64,000 bases of DNA from Desulfosediminicola flagellatus (GCF_005116655.2 NZ_CP050698.1:4293501-4357500), one strand, 5' to 3'. Positions 46,204 through 56,091 are shown, numbered from the stretch's first letter. Notes: a model not told the origin generated them from the sequence alone. Made by a program: numbers and translations.

Positions 46204-46647
46204 TTATCGTATCCAGGAATAGCTCTCCGGCCATTCCTCTTCATCCTGGTATTTTGAGCTAAACTGTCTCGTGCTGGTGATTACTTTACTGGTACAATTC
46301 AAGGTGCAATGAATGAAGTGCGGTGTTACGTCTTTCCAGCTTGAACGTTTATTCTTTTGGCCTAATTGTCTCTGGGTTTTGAAATCAATATTAAGTTCAA
46401 CACATTCTAGTCTCCCAGGATCCAGATTATGATCATCAAGATCTCTTATCATCCAATCCCTTAAACGATCTACAATTCCGAGAGGGTCTATGGCATTTCC
46501 ATCATGAAAGCATTCTTCAGTGAGCATATCAATTCGCAGGGTACCCTTCTCCATTTCCGCCAACCGCTTATAATCAAACATTAACTCCCAACCGCAGAAC
46601 ATTTGTCCAAGATTTTGTGCATGATGCTTAAGACGTTTAACACTCAT
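46204..46647 (-). CDS. Unrecognised cytoplasmic protein
   Basis: A 147-residue protein without signal peptide or membrane segments. It begins with a basic helix (VKRLKHHAQNLGQMFCGWELMFDYKRLAE in pieces) and has an acidic middle (RDWMIRDLDDHNLDPGRLE). A beta-rich end contains a HCTLNCTSKVIT segment with three cysteines close together. GGGGG seven bases before the ATG is a good ribosome site, and base composition looks coding. I do not recognise a family and suggest no function. Confidence 0.6.
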   Translation of the reverse strand: MSVKRLKHHAQNLGQMFCGWELMFDYKRLAEMEKGTLRIDMLTEECFHDGNAIDPLGIVDRLRDWMIRDLDDHNLDPGRLECVELNIDFKTQRQLGQKNKRSSWKDVTPHFIHCTLNCTSKVITSTRQFSSKYQDEEEWPESYSWIR

Positions 46648-47207
46648 ATATCAGTCCCCCTGCTGCGATTTCCAAACCTCAATTACCGAGAGATAACTGA
46701 AATTCTTTAACCCTGATTCTCATCTCCATTCTTTTCAGTCCAGAAAAACATAAGGTAAACATGGTTTCCAACCTGCCACACACGTCCTTAATGATAGATA
46801 TATTCCCCATCACCTCAGTTTCACTTACACTGATATATACCATCAAGTTATACAGCCCCATAATGGTTTTCTATTAGCCCACCTCATGAAAATCACCATT
46901 ATATTGTCAGGTTAAAACCATATTTATTCCGTAAAATAGGGTGGTTGTTAAAATTCTCAACGACCTGGACCTGAGAACAAACCAGATTGCAAAAAAAATG
47001 AAAATTTTCTTTACCTGCCATATCGGTAATTCTCAACTACGAGGCTCCTCTAGACCTTTAAGAGAAACCACAGTTTCTAATCAGTACTGCCCTCATGGTA
47101 TTTTTCTGAATTTCAGGAGAGGACACAGCAGAGAGGCTAAATCGATTAGCCTTAACCACTTGAACAACTTATCAAAAAAACACAAACCCTGTTTATCACC
47201 CAAACCA
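46648..47207. other. Intergenic region, no gene supported
   Basis: About 560 bases. A 60-codon minus-strand frame (46679-46861) has no ribosome site. Nothing else is recognised. Confidence 0.45.
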
Positions 47208-48479
47208 TCAAATCAACTTTTCAAGAATAGAGACAGTGTGCTCAACACCATTTTCATGACGTAATTTCTCGCCGATATCTTCCGCAGCTACATGCATCTG
47301 CCTGTTTTGAGTCAACTGATTTAACGACTGCACCAGATTTTCTACCCGAATATTCCGTTGTGGAATTGGTAGAGGACCGGCACCAAGCTCATAAACCGTA
47401 TTAGCCCAGAAAGATTGATCTCCCATAAATGGGCAGATCAGTGACGGTTTCCCAGCCAGTAAAGCTGCAGCAGTTGTTCCTGCACCTCCATGATGAATAA
47501 CCCCAGCGATTCGTGGAAACAACCATCCATGCGGAATAGTATCAACATGTAAAATACTCTTGGGCAACTTTGTAATTACAAGTCCACCCCAACCGGTTGC
47601 AAGTATCCCACGAAGATTTGCTCTCTGCAGTGCTTCGATGACTATTTCGGTACGCTTTTTTACATTTTTTCCGGTCATGCTGCCAAAACCGATATAAACA
47701 GGTGGATCTCCAGTGTCCAGAAAATCCTTCAACTCTCGTGGAGCAGACCATTTTGTCTCCTGATCCAAAATCCAATAACCGCATATTTCTGCCTCGGCAG
47801 GCCAGTCTGAAGGTTTTGAAACTACATGTGAACTAAAACCGTGTAATATAGCCTTTGGCCCGAACTCCGATGTGAAATCAAGAAAAGATAGAGACTTCTG
47901 GCCTGCTAATCCAAGAACATCATGGCGAAAATCATTTACCAGCCCACGATATGACCAATACCCCAGCTTTACCAGAGTATAACTGAGCCTGTTTAGCCAA
48001 CCACCCATTCGCCAATCAGGGAGACCAGGGACGGCAAAATCAGCAGTTGGGACAATCATCGGTTGTAAACATCCCATTACTGATGGAATGCCCATTTTTT
48101 CAGCAATAGAAACTGCGGCAAGAGCTTTGGGATGATAGAAAATCAGATCTGGCTGAACGTTGTTCGCTACCGCCCATGAGTCCTGCATCATTTTCCAGTT
48201 TGAAGGATGTGTCTGTTTCATCAAGCGAGATATCGTTCCGAACGATCTGACAACACCGGACACTCCTTTAATCGTTTCACGGCCTGCATCTGTTTCAAAC
48301 ATCTGTAACAGTTCGTCTGTCATATAGCCATACGCCAGGCCATGCTCTTCAATGAGCAATTTAAAACGACAGGCTGTGCAGATTGTAACATCATGCCCGG
48401 CGTTTATAAGCCCCTTACCTAGAGCAATGTACGGAAGAACGTCACCAAGTGACCCAAAAGTAAGTATAAGAATTTTCAT
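47208..48479 (-). CDS. UGT-like glycosyltransferase (GT1 family)
   Basis: A 423-residue GT-B enzyme. The N-terminal half starts ILTFGSLGDVLPYIALGKGL, the acceptor-binding domain of MGT/sterol-glucosyltransferase-like proteins. The C-terminal half has PVYIGFGSMTGKN and the sugar-nucleotide-binding IHHGGAGTTAAALLAGKPSLICPFMGDQ. Such enzymes glucosylate sterols, hopanoids, macrolides, carotenoids or glycolipids. With no biosynthesis genes next to it the acceptor is unknown. No membrane segment, so probably peripheral to the inner membrane. Confidence 0.88.
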   Translation of the reverse strand: MKILILTFGSLGDVLPYIALGKGLINAGHDVTICTACRFKLLIEEHGLAYGYMTDELLQMFETDAGRETIKGVSGVVRSFGTISRLMKQTHPSNWKMMQDSWAVANNVQPDLIFYHPKALAAVSIAEKMGIPSVMGCLQPMIVPTADFAVPGLPDWRMGGWLNRLSYTLVKLGYWSYRGLVNDFRHDVLGLAGQKSLSFLDFTSEFGPKAILHGFSSHVVSKPSDWPAEAEICGYWILDQETKWSAPRELKDFLDTGDPPVYIGFGSMTGKNVKKRTEIVIEALQRANLRGILATGWGGLVITKLPKSILHVDTIPHGWLFPRIAGVIHHGGAGTTAAALLAGKPSLICPFMGDQSFWANTVYELGAGPLPIPQRNIRVENLVQSLNQLTQNRQMHVAAEDIGEKLRHENGVEHTVSILEKLI

Positions 48480-48581
48480 GTAACTCTATTATGTTGTCAT
48501 CCTCAAACGCAGTATGTTGCTCAAGATCAAGCAGTGAGACAGGTTTTTCTGTTGATATAATTGATATTTTAAGATGAAAGC

Positions 48582-49121
48582 TTAGGTCGTAATTCGTATA
48601 TCCTTCGCCTTTACCGCCTGTATTACTGGACCAAAACTTCGTATATGCGAAAGGGTTTCATTATGATGGAGACGAATAACAGATGCGGTAGCATGCTCCT
48701 TATCGTGAGTGGTGTGAGCATCAGCAGCAAGTTGCACAGAATACCCTAATGCCGCACTACGCCGAACAGTGGTATCGACACAAAATTCAGTGGCATATCC
48801 ACAAACAATTACATCGCTGACTTTGAGAGACTGTAATAATTCATCAAGCCCGGTTTTCTGAAAAGAATCAGGTGTGCTCTTACGTACAATGTAATCAGAT
48901 TGTTTTGCAATCAACCCAGGTACCAATTCCCACCCTTGGCTTCCATGCTCAAGAATCCCCTGAGCCTGCTCATGCTGGATGAAGATAACAGGAACACCTT
49001 CTTTTCTCGCACGTTCACTCAACTCATTAATGCGAGAAATCACCTCATCCGCCTCAAATGGTCTCGGGACAACATCAAATAGCCCGCATTGCACATCTAT
49101 AATTACTATTGCAGAACCCAT
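48582..49121 (-). CDS. Isochorismatase-like cysteine hydrolase
   Basis: A 179-residue hydrolase. The catalytic triad is visible: Asp in IVIIDVQCGLFD near residue 9, Lys in VRKSTPDSF (about 100), and Cys in VCGYATEFCVDTTVR (about 128). Members hydrolyse nicotinamide, ureidoacrylate, isochorismate or similar amides/ethers; this one cannot be assigned. It lies 102 bases upstream of the glycosyltransferase gene on the same strand and may be co-transcribed. Confidence 0.88.
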   Translation of the reverse strand: MGSAIVIIDVQCGLFDVVPRPFEADEVISRINELSERARKEGVPVIFIQHEQAQGILEHGSQGWELVPGLIAKQSDYIVRKSTPDSFQKTGLDELLQSLKVSDVIVCGYATEFCVDTTVRRSAALGYSVQLAADAHTTHDKEHATASVIRLHHNETLSHIRSFGPVIQAVKAKDIRITT

Positions 49122-49538
49122 TCCTATTCCTTTTTGCTAGTCAAAATGGCAACTTTTCATTTAAAATAAATTAATTTAAAAAAAAGCTAAGTCTTCAAAT
49201 AAACTGTTTTTTCTTAATGGTCATTTTCTAAACCTATTAATAGTCATGTGAATTCAGGTAATTTAACACATGCAATCCAATATCATCATACGGATAAAGT
49301 CATTTTATTTTGTTTCCATCCGAAAAATCGTCATTTTGTTCAAGATCAAGGCGCGTGTCAATACTGACACATGCAATTGGATATAAAAAGTCCTGTACCT
49401 TTCCTCAACTGTTTGCGACCATATAGCTGCGTAGCATCTTCTCAATCTATTCTTGTCAGAATAAGCATCCGATGCTGAACATAATTTTCGCCAATATTCA
49501 TCCTGACAACCAAATACGGTCATTATTTGAGGTAATTA
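49122..49538. other. Intergenic region, no gene seen
   Basis: About 420 AT-rich bases between divergent genes. Several short GTCATTTT-like repeats occur but are too short to be meaningful. Confidence 0.45.
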
Positions 49539-49922
49539 ATGCTCAAAGGAATTCATCATGCCGCAATTATCTGCTCGAATTATGAGAAGACCAAATTTTT
49601 CTACGTTTCTATATTAGGGCTGGAAATTGCCGCAGAAAATTATAGAGACAGCAGAGATTCGTATAAACTCGACCTCAAACTTCCTGATGGCAGCCAGATT
49701 GAGATTTTTTCGTTTCCGGATCGGCCAGCAAGACCCAGCTATCCTGAAGCACGGGGACTTCGCCATTTGGCCTTTAGTGTTGCGTCAATTAAAACGTTTG
49801 TCACTTACCTGGAATCTGCGGGCATAGACGTTGAGCCTATCCGCATAGATGAGTACACAGGAAAAAAATATACGTTTTTTAAGGATCCTGATGACCTCCC
49901 ACTCGAATTGTATGAGCAATAA
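49539..49922 (+). CDS. VOC-family (glyoxalase/bleomycin-resistance fold) protein, YaeR-like
   Basis: A 127-residue single-domain VOC protein. Metal-ligand positions are in GIHHAAIICSNYEKTKFFYVSILGLE (His near residue 6), IEIFSFPDRP (Glu near 52), GLRHLAFSV (His near 73) and LPLELYEQ (Glu near the end). The short length and 'FPDRPARPSYPEARGLRHLAF' type centre match the YaeR/GloA2 subgroup. It may be a lactoylglutathione-lyase-like enzyme. GAGGTAATT gives a ribosome site. Confidence 0.88.
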   Translation: MLKGIHHAAIICSNYEKTKFFYVSILGLEIAAENYRDSRDSYKLDLKLPDGSQIEIFSFPDRPARPSYPEARGLRHLAFSVASIKTFVTYLESAGIDVEPIRIDEYTGKKYTFFKDPDDLPLELYEQ

Positions 49923-50276
49923 ACAAGATACTCTATCAGTATTTCACTCATCTGATGCATTGAAGTATTATAACAATCAGTTACAGCGAGAACAGAAGCA
50001 TTCCTGTTTGATAATGAATAATAATTAACAGATATTTGTTGCATTAACAGCCGAGACCTGTTAGATACAGTGCTCTTTTTACGTGCGTGCCGTACCAGGA
50101 AATGAAATGACAGTACATTGCAAGGAACTGGAGAGGCACATTCAGGCGGTCTGTAGGGGTATCGTTGTCCCTGCTTGGTTATTATATTTTCGATTTACCG
50201 CCTATTCCTTCCATTGCAGATGACGTTTGACCGCCTCTCCTTTGGGATTAACCCAATTAGTATTACAGGATGTACC
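49923..50276. other. Upstream region and probable long leader of the DEAD-box helicase gene
   Basis: About 350 bases without a supported gene. Long untranslated leaders are typical for cold-shock helicases, but I did not identify a specific fold here. Confidence 0.4.
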
Positions 50277-52109
50277 ATGTCTAATGATTTTCTTACCGTT
50301 ATGCCGCAGACTTTTTCCGACCTCGGACTTATCGAACCACTCTTAAAATCTCTCGAAAAATCTGGTTACACAGAGCCTACTCCAATTCAGGCTAAAATGA
50401 TCCCCCACGTAATGGCGGGACAGGATGTTGTCGGTCAAGCCCAAACCGGTACTGGTAAAACAGCCGCTTTTGCACTTCCTTTGCTCAACCAGCTCCGCCC
50501 CAACAAGAAAGCACGCCCAACTGTACTTGTACTTACTCCGACACGAGAACTGGCCATCCAGGTATGTGAAGCGTTTAAAACATATGGCGCCAACATGAGC
50601 CATCTTCGTGTTCTACCAATTTTTGGTGGGCAGGACTATTCCGGACAACTTCAGGCTCTTGAACGTGGTGTGCATATTGTTGTAGGAACTCCAGGCAGAG
50701 TTATGGACCATATGCGCAGAGGCAGCTTGAATCTCAGCACCATTCAGACTCTTGTTCTTGACGAAGCTGATGAAATGCTGAAAATGGGATTCCTCGACGA
50801 TGTTGAATGGATTCTTGAGCAGGCTCCGAAAGAGCGCCAGATAGCGCTTTTCTCCGCAACCATGCCGAGTTCTATTCGTAAGATCGCAGGAACATATCTC
50901 AACGAACCTGTAGAGATTACCATTAAGAGCAAGACAGTTACTGCTTCTACTATTACACAGAGCTTTATTACTACTAGCGGTTTTAATGCAAAACGTGTGG
51001 CACTTGCCCGTATCCTTGAAGCTGAGGATTTTGACGGCATGCTTATATTTGTTCGAACCAAGATTCAGACCGTTGAATTAGCAGAATATATTTCCGAACT
51101 TGGATACTCATGTTCCGCACTTAACGGTGACATGGTTCAGAACCAACGCCTTCGTACTGTTGAGCAGTTAAAAGCAGGTAAGCTTGATATATTGATTGCA
51201 ACAGACGTTGCTGCCCGCGGCCTTGATGTTGAACGCGTCAGCCATGTACTGAACTTTGATATTCCTTTTGATACAGAAGCATACATCCATAGAATCGGCA
51301 GAACCGGTCGCGCAGGTCGTACAGGCCAGGCAATTCTTTTCCTCACTCCACGTGAGCGCTCTATGCTGAAAGCTATCGAACGTGCTACCAAGCAAAAAAT
51401 CGATTCAATGCAGTTGCCATCAATTTCGGCTATCAACACCAAGCGAATAGCCAAATACAAAAACCAGATTACAGAGACACTCGCTACTGACTGTTCATTT
51501 TTCACAAAACTTATAGAAGAGTTTTGCCAGGAAAATGATACCCCCCCAGAGGTCGTCGCTGCTGCTCTTGCTAAAATGGCGCAGGGTAAGACCCCGCTGC
51601 TGTTAAAAGAAGAGCCACGAAAAGAATTTTCTCGTGATCGCGATCAGCGACGTACCAGAAATGATGACACCAGAAAAAACACCAGAGAACGCAGCCCACG
51701 AAAACCACGACCAGTAGCTGGACCTGTTGAAGACGGCATGGACAGATACCGCATCGAACTCGGTGAGGCACATGGCGTAAAGCCGGGCAACATCGTTGGT
51801 GCTATCGCCAATGAAGCGGACATAAGCAGCGATTACATAGGACGTATTGCAATTTTTGACGATTACAGTACAGTTGACCTGCCCTACGGTATGCCCAATG
51901 AGGTTCTTAAACTTCTGCAGGGTGTACGTATTAACGGACGCCCGATGAAGGCCAAAAAGGATGATTCTCCAGTTGCTACCGCTCCAGCTCGTCCGAGTGG
52001 ACGCAGCGGTAAGCCAGGTTCAGGTTATGGAAACGGAAAGAACTTCAAAGGTTCCCGCCGTAAAACTCAGACCCGAAACAAATCATTCGCTGCACCTGCT
52101 GCAAAGTAA
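50277..52109 (+). CDS. deaD: DEAD-box ATP-dependent RNA helicase (DeaD/CsdA type)
   Basis: A 610-residue helicase that unwinds RNA duplexes in ribosome assembly and mRNA turnover. Motifs: Q motif TFSDLGLIEPLLKSL with GYTEPTPIQ, AQTGTGKT (Walker A, about 54-61), PTRELA, TPGR, VLDEADEM, SAT, and the second RecA domain with VRTKIQTVEL, ATDVAARGLD and HRIGRTGRAG. After a basic Arg-rich stretch (470-510) comes a DbpA-type RNA-binding domain (YRIELGEAHGVKPGNIVGAI) and a basic, Gly/Lys-rich tail. The ATG at 50277 with ACAGGA upstream is preferred over 50175, which adds 34 non-family residues. Confidence 0.93.
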   Translation: MSNDFLTVMPQTFSDLGLIEPLLKSLEKSGYTEPTPIQAKMIPHVMAGQDVVGQAQTGTGKTAAFALPLLNQLRPNKKARPTVLVLTPTRELAIQVCEAFKTYGANMSHLRVLPIFGGQDYSGQLQALERGVHIVVGTPGRVMDHMRRGSLNLSTIQTLVLDEADEMLKMGFLDDVEWILEQAPKERQIALFSATMPSSIRKIAGTYLNEPVEITIKSKTVTASTITQSFITTSGFNAKRVALARILEAEDFDGMLIFVRTKIQTVELAEYISELGYSCSALNGDMVQNQRLRTVEQLKAGKLDILIATDVAARGLDVERVSHVLNFDIPFDTEAYIHRIGRTGRAGRTGQAILFLTPRERSMLKAIERATKQKIDSMQLPSISAINTKRIAKYKNQITETLATDCSFFTKLIEEFCQENDTPPEVVAAALAKMAQGKTPLLLKEEPRKEFSRDRDQRRTRNDDTRKNTRERSPRKPRPVAGPVEDGMDRYRIELGEAHGVKPGNIVGAIANEADISSDYIGRIAIFDDYSTVDLPYGMPNEVLKLLQGVRINGRPMKAKKDDSPVATAPARPSGRSGKPGSGYGNGKNFKGSRRKTQTRNKSFAAPAAK

Positions 52110-52157
52110 ATTGCAGCCATCGGCTTAACGTCCGATCAAGAAAATATTACTACACTG

Positions 52158-52200
52158 GGCGGTATCTCTTACATATGTAAGGGTTACCGCCTTAGTCATT
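52158..52200 (+). terminator. Hairpin after the DEAD-box gene
   Basis: A two-part hairpin: outer stem GGCGGTA/TACCGCC encloses the palindrome CTTACATATGTAAG. The following sequence (TTAGTCATTTTAT) is only partly T-rich, so termination is probable rather than certain. Confidence 0.55.
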
Positions 52201-52216
52201 TTATACATATCGAGTC

Positions 52217-53047
52217 ATGCTACAGAATACATTTTGCCATATACCCGGAATAGGCCCGGCTACTGAAAAACGGTTATGGAGCGCAGGTATCACTAACTGG
52301 GGACAATGGCAGGAACCTTCTCCAGTCCGATTGCCAAACAGCAGCAAAATAGAGATTGTGGACATCCTTGAGCACTCCTGTAACGCACTGGACGACGACC
52401 CTTCCTATTTCACTAATCAACTCGCCTCACACGAAGTATGGCGAATTTTCCCGCAATACAGACATCTGACCGCCTACATAGATATTGAAACCACAGGTCT
52501 TGGCGATGATGCCGACCTCACTACAATTGCGCTCTACGATGGCAACGAGGTTAAATATTATGTTAATGGGAAAAACCTTGACCAATTTCTGGAAGATATC
52601 TGGAAATACAAGGTCCTCGTCACCTACAACGGTAAAGTTTTCGATATCCCGTTTTTAGAAAGATATTTCAGAATAACCCTGAACCATGCGCAGATAGACC
52701 TGCGTTATATCCTTGCCCGTCTCGGATTTAAGGGTGGTTTAAAAGGCTGTGAGAAAATGCTTGGTATTGACCGTGGCGGCCTTGATGGTGTTGATGGGTA
52801 TTTTGCGGTATTGCTTTGGAAAGAGTATGAAAACTACAACGATGAGAGCGCACTCGAAACACTGCTTGCCTATAATATTGAGGATACAGTGAATCTGGAG
52901 CAATTGATGATTGAAGCCTATAATCGCAATATCTCCCAGACACCTTTTGCTAAAGAATTGAAAATACCGGCTCCGATACAACCACAACTACCGTTTCAGG
53001 CTGATCTCGCCTGTGTACAACGGGTAAAACGTCGCTACGCATTGTGA
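52217..53047 (+). CDS. YprB-type RNase H-like exonuclease
   Basis: A 276-residue nuclease-like protein. The N-terminal 30 residues (HIPGIGPATEKRLWSAGI) form a helix-hairpin-helix-like DNA-binding element. The RNase H-like domain has the DEDD-type acidic residues in AYIDIETTGLG, VTYNGKVFDIPFLE, AQIDLRYILARLG and LAYNIEDTVNLE. It matches PF13482 (YprB_RNaseH-like). It may act in DNA or RNA repair or processing; the biological role is not known. Same strand as the DEAD-box gene with 107 bases between. Confidence 0.88.
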   Translation: MLQNTFCHIPGIGPATEKRLWSAGITNWGQWQEPSPVRLPNSSKIEIVDILEHSCNALDDDPSYFTNQLASHEVWRIFPQYRHLTAYIDIETTGLGDDADLTTIALYDGNEVKYYVNGKNLDQFLEDIWKYKVLVTYNGKVFDIPFLERYFRITLNHAQIDLRYILARLGFKGGLKGCEKMLGIDRGGLDGVDGYFAVLLWKEYENYNDESALETLLAYNIEDTVNLEQLMIEAYNRNISQTPFAKELKIPAPIQPQLPFQADLACVQRVKRRYAL

Positions 53048-53051
53048 TATA

Positions 53052-53115
53052 CCTGCGCAGCCTAAGTGCTTATGGAATATATACACTTAGGCTGCACAGG
53101 TAGTAGTTTGTTTTT
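53052..53115. terminator. Bidirectional intrinsic terminator
   Basis: A long stem, GCAGCCTAAGTG with its exact complement and a CCTG/CAGG extension past one mismatch, is followed by TAGTAGTTTGTTTTTC. It lies between convergent genes. Confidence 0.85.
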
Positions 53116-53142
53116 CTAAAAAACAACCAAGCCTGAGAAAGT

Positions 53143-54066
53143 TTAAACAGTTACTATATCACCTTCTTTGGCAAAAAATACTTCAGTATCTCCACCATAT
53201 TTTCCAGGATCGCAATACTCTTTTGCCATTTCATCTATCTGGGCGTCAGTTCTGTCTGGATCATGATGAAACAGTGCCAGTTTTTTTACCCCAACCCTGT
53301 TTGCCGATTCAATGACATGTTCAACCGTTGAATGGCCCCAGCCAACTCTGCCGTTTGCATACTCATCGGCTGTGTATTGACTATCATGGATCAGCAGGTC
53401 AGCACCGGCATAAAATTCTTCAATCACTTCATTTTGTTCCTTTGCGACCTCTTCCCCTTCATAGGCCATAGCCTCATCATAATCAGGATGCTCGGGATCA
53501 GTTATAAAAAGATTGCGAAACGGCTCGGTATCATAACAGGTGCAGACTTTTTTATCCTTGTACTCGAATCTATACCCCAACGCAGTGATAGGGTGATTCA
53601 GCAGCTTTGTTACCACATTGAGCCCATCTCCCAAATCAATACCAGGGTTTTCCTTCAACCGGACATACTCAATGTCTGAAGCAAGCTCACCCATATTTAC
53701 TGGAAAATAGCGGTATTTCATCTGACCACCGACAACATCCTCAAGAGGATCATCCTCAAAGGTCACCGGACCAAAAACCTTAAGCTTTGTGCCGGGAATA
53801 TATATGGGTGTGAAATACGGAAAACCCATGATGTGATCCCAATGTGTGTGGGAAAGAAATATGGCCGTATCAATCGGTCCTTTTGGAAGGTCATTTTGCA
53901 GCAGATAGGTACCGAGTTCGCGAATGCCCGAACCGGCATCTACAATTATTAAGCGCTCATCGGCACCAACTCGTAATTCGATGCACGCACTGTTCCCACC
54001 GTATTTCTGGGTATTGGGTCCCGGACAGGGAATAGATCCGCGGACACCCCAAAACCGGACTTTCAT
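53143..54066 (-). CDS. MBL-fold metallohydrolase (PhnP/CpdA-like, uncharacterised)
   Basis: A 307-residue beta-lactamase-fold enzyme. Opening MKVRFWGVRGSIPCPGPNTQKYGGNSAC is the signature of one widespread MBL group. Metal ligands are in SHTHWDHIMGFP, CYDTEP, and LIHDSQY and LFHHDPDRTD. These enzymes are phosphodiesterase or hydrolase candidates; the substrate is unknown. The product has no signal peptide. The HDOD gene lies 126 bases upstream on the same strand. Confidence 0.88.
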   Translation of the reverse strand: MKVRFWGVRGSIPCPGPNTQKYGGNSACIELRVGADERLIIVDAGSGIRELGTYLLQNDLPKGPIDTAIFLSHTHWDHIMGFPYFTPIYIPGTKLKVFGPVTFEDDPLEDVVGGQMKYRYFPVNMGELASDIEYVRLKENPGIDLGDGLNVVTKLLNHPITALGYRFEYKDKKVCTCYDTEPFRNLFITDPEHPDYDEAMAYEGEEVAKEQNEVIEEFYAGADLLIHDSQYTADEYANGRVGWGHSTVEHVIESANRVGVKKLALFHHDPDRTDAQIDEMAKEYCDPGKYGGDTEVFFAKEGDIVTV

Positions 54067-54192
54067 CGCGCTCCTGTGTAAGTGATAGGTATAATGTATT
54101 ACATACTGAAAGGGTCAAAAAACGATTTCGACGGGTTCGGCAACCAGGTGTGCCGGTCAGTCCTGAACACACTTTCGTAACAGGCATCTATC

Positions 54193-55053
54193 TTATATTT
54201 GTAAAAACACTTCGGCTTTTCGAATTTCTTCCTGCACATCCTCACTGATTGTACCAAAATCCTCAACGCTTATATTGAGAAGACTCAGCAGATGTAAAAC
54301 GTCTACTTCACTCGGGAATGAGTTACCCGCATAACCGATATCAAGGATATTCGTGTACGAATTACCAAGCGCAACGAACGCCACCTGTTCAGCAAGTTTT
54401 CCCTCGAGGCCATCAACATCATGATGACGTGAGATACAGGTTGTGATTACTTCGTTGAGTTTCCACTTCTCTGCAATCATAAATCCAACTTCCTGATGAT
54501 CTATTCCAAGCACCTCTCTCTCAACTTCAATAAGCGGAAGTTGTTCCTCTTTGGCAATTCTCAATACATCTATATATTCATCACCAAAAGGAATTTTACC
54601 AAGATCATGCAAAAGGCCGGCAACAAAAAGTTCCTCCCGCTCCATAACCGGTACATCCTTTATGGCGGCTAGCATCTTGGCGCTTACCCCGGCTCCGATA
54701 GTATGGGCCCAGAATCGTGAAGTGGGTAGAGCTTTAGACTTCTTGGCTCCGGCGACAGTACGGATGATAGCAGTACTTAGAGCCATGTTCTTAACCGTGT
54801 TCATACCCAGCATAGTAATTGCACGAGTAAGTGAGGTAATCTTTGTGACAAGTGAATAATAGGCAGAGTTAATAAGTTTTAGCACCTGACCGGTTAAAAC
54901 TGGATCCAGTGATATAACTTTGTTCAACTCATTAGGTGAGGCATCAGTGCGGCTACAGATTTCCATAACCTTCCCAACCGTAGTTGACAGGCTCGGCATC
55001 TTTTTTATGAACCGCTCGATATCTTTTCTCTGTTTATCTTTATCCAAGCTCAT
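54193..55053 (-). CDS. HDOD-domain signalling protein
   Basis: A 286-residue cytoplasmic protein made of one HDOD domain. Diagnostic segments are LSTTVGKVMEICSRTDASPNELNKVISLDPVLTGQVLKLINSAYY (pieces, 18-66), ITSLTRAITMLGMNTVKNMALS, FWAHTIGAGVSAKML and LFVAGLLHDLGKIPF. The HD residues in HDLGK are retained, although HDOD proteins often lack full HD catalysis. They commonly link receiver or GGDEF outputs to motility or stress responses; no partner domain or gene is evident here. Confidence 0.9.
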   Translation of the reverse strand: MSLDKDKQRKDIERFIKKMPSLSTTVGKVMEICSRTDASPNELNKVISLDPVLTGQVLKLINSAYYSLVTKITSLTRAITMLGMNTVKNMALSTAIIRTVAGAKKSKALPTSRFWAHTIGAGVSAKMLAAIKDVPVMEREELFVAGLLHDLGKIPFGDEYIDVLRIAKEEQLPLIEVEREVLGIDHQEVGFMIAEKWKLNEVITTCISRHHDVDGLEGKLAEQVAFVALGNSYTNILDIGYAGNSFPSEVDVLHLLSLLNISVEDFGTISEDVQEEIRKAEVFLQI

Positions 55054-55209
55054 AAGCTCAGGTCCTTGAAGAGCCTAAAATTTCAATGTAATACAGCGTA
55101 AATACCAGCCTTCTAAAGCATTGTATCGAAAGAAACAGGTCAGGTCAAGAAACTGCCTCAGCTAACTCACTAAACAAATTGAGAGACCTGATTACAAAGT
55201 GTCTATGAG

Positions 55210-55974
55210 TCAGGAAATATCAGAGAACTTTACAGCATCAGCATAAGCAAAGGTGGTTCCTCCAAAGATATCAAGTGCACTCCCGACGGTAGCATCCATC
55301 TTCCCTTTACCAATTTCCCGTATCAGTTGCATATCACTAATATTACGAATTCCCCCCGCATACGTAGTGGGTATCGGTGACCATTTGGCCAGCTTGCTTA
55401 CCAGATCTATCTCAATTCCGGAGCATTTACCTTCAACGTCTGCCGCATGAATTAAAAACTCATCACAGGAGGCAGCCAGATCTTCGAGAATTTCAGGAGA
55501 AATGATTACGTCAGTAAACTTCTGCCATCTGTCGGTAACTATGAGATAGTCGTCACCGCGTCTTCGACAGCTCAAATCAAGCACGAGTCGCTTTTTTCCT
55601 ACTGTGCGTACTAACTTTGCCAGACGCTGTCTGTCAATCTTGCCATCCTGGAACACATAAGAGGTCACGATAACATGTGATGCACCGAAATCGAGCCATT
55701 CAGGCGCATTCTCGGCGGTAATACCACCACCTATCTGCATACCACCAGGCCAGGCCGCCAGAGCATCTTTTGCTGCTCCGTCATTTCCAGAACCAAGCTT
55801 AATGATATGGCCACCAGTGAGATTGTCTGCACGATACAACTCAGCATACCAGGAAGAAGGTTTATCTGCGGTGAAATTTGTTTTCAGCGCCTCAGGACTT
55901 TCATCATTTAGAGATGATCCAACTATCTGTTTCACCTTCCCGTTATGCAGATCTATACAAGGTCTGAATCTCAT
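55210..55974 (-). CDS. hisA: Eukaryote-type HisA (ProFAR isomerase)
   Basis: A 254-residue TIM-barrel isomerase converting ProFAR to PRFAR in histidine synthesis. It opens MRFRPCIDLHNGKVKQIVGSS (pieces) and has IKLGSGNDGAAKDAL, MQIGGGITAENAPEWL, ASHVIVTSYVF and TYAGGIRNISDM, the HIS6-like variant common in plants and fungi and found in some deltaproteobacteria. GAGGGG before the ATG at 55974 selects this start; a frame start at 56034 lies in the upstream terminator. No other his gene is adjacent. It follows the P-loop ATPase gene beyond a terminator. Confidence 0.85.
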   Translation of the reverse strand: MRFRPCIDLHNGKVKQIVGSSLNDESPEALKTNFTADKPSSWYAELYRADNLTGGHIIKLGSGNDGAAKDALAAWPGGMQIGGGITAENAPEWLDFGASHVIVTSYVFQDGKIDRQRLAKLVRTVGKKRLVLDLSCRRRGDDYLIVTDRWQKFTDVIISPEILEDLAASCDEFLIHAADVEGKCSGIEIDLVSKLAKWSPIPTTYAGGIRNISDMQLIREIGKGKMDATVGSALDIFGGTTFAYADAVKFSDIS

Positions 55975-55997
55975 GGTCCCCTCAACACGTAAAAAAC

Positions 55998-56046
55998 AAA
56001 TAAAAAAAAACGGGATACCCGCTTTTGCGGACATCCCGTTTTAAGA
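55998..56046 (-). terminator. Intrinsic terminator of the P-loop ATPase gene
   Basis: Read on the minus strand, AAAACGGGATGTCCGC and GCGGGTATCCCGTTTT form a long stem followed by more than eight T's. It separates the ATPase gene from hisA. Confidence 0.9.
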
Positions 56047-56091
56047 TCAAACTATCACTACTCAGCAGCTCTGATAATATACTTCTGCAGC

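Noticed and set aside
46679..46861. 60-codon minus-strand frame
   Set aside because: Lacks a ribosome site and stands in a gap with no coding bias; too weak to annotate.
49266..49377. Direct repeat ACACATGCAAT and several GTCATTTT repeats
   Set aside because: Eleven bases or fewer in AT-rich DNA; no spacing regularity that would suggest an operator or array.
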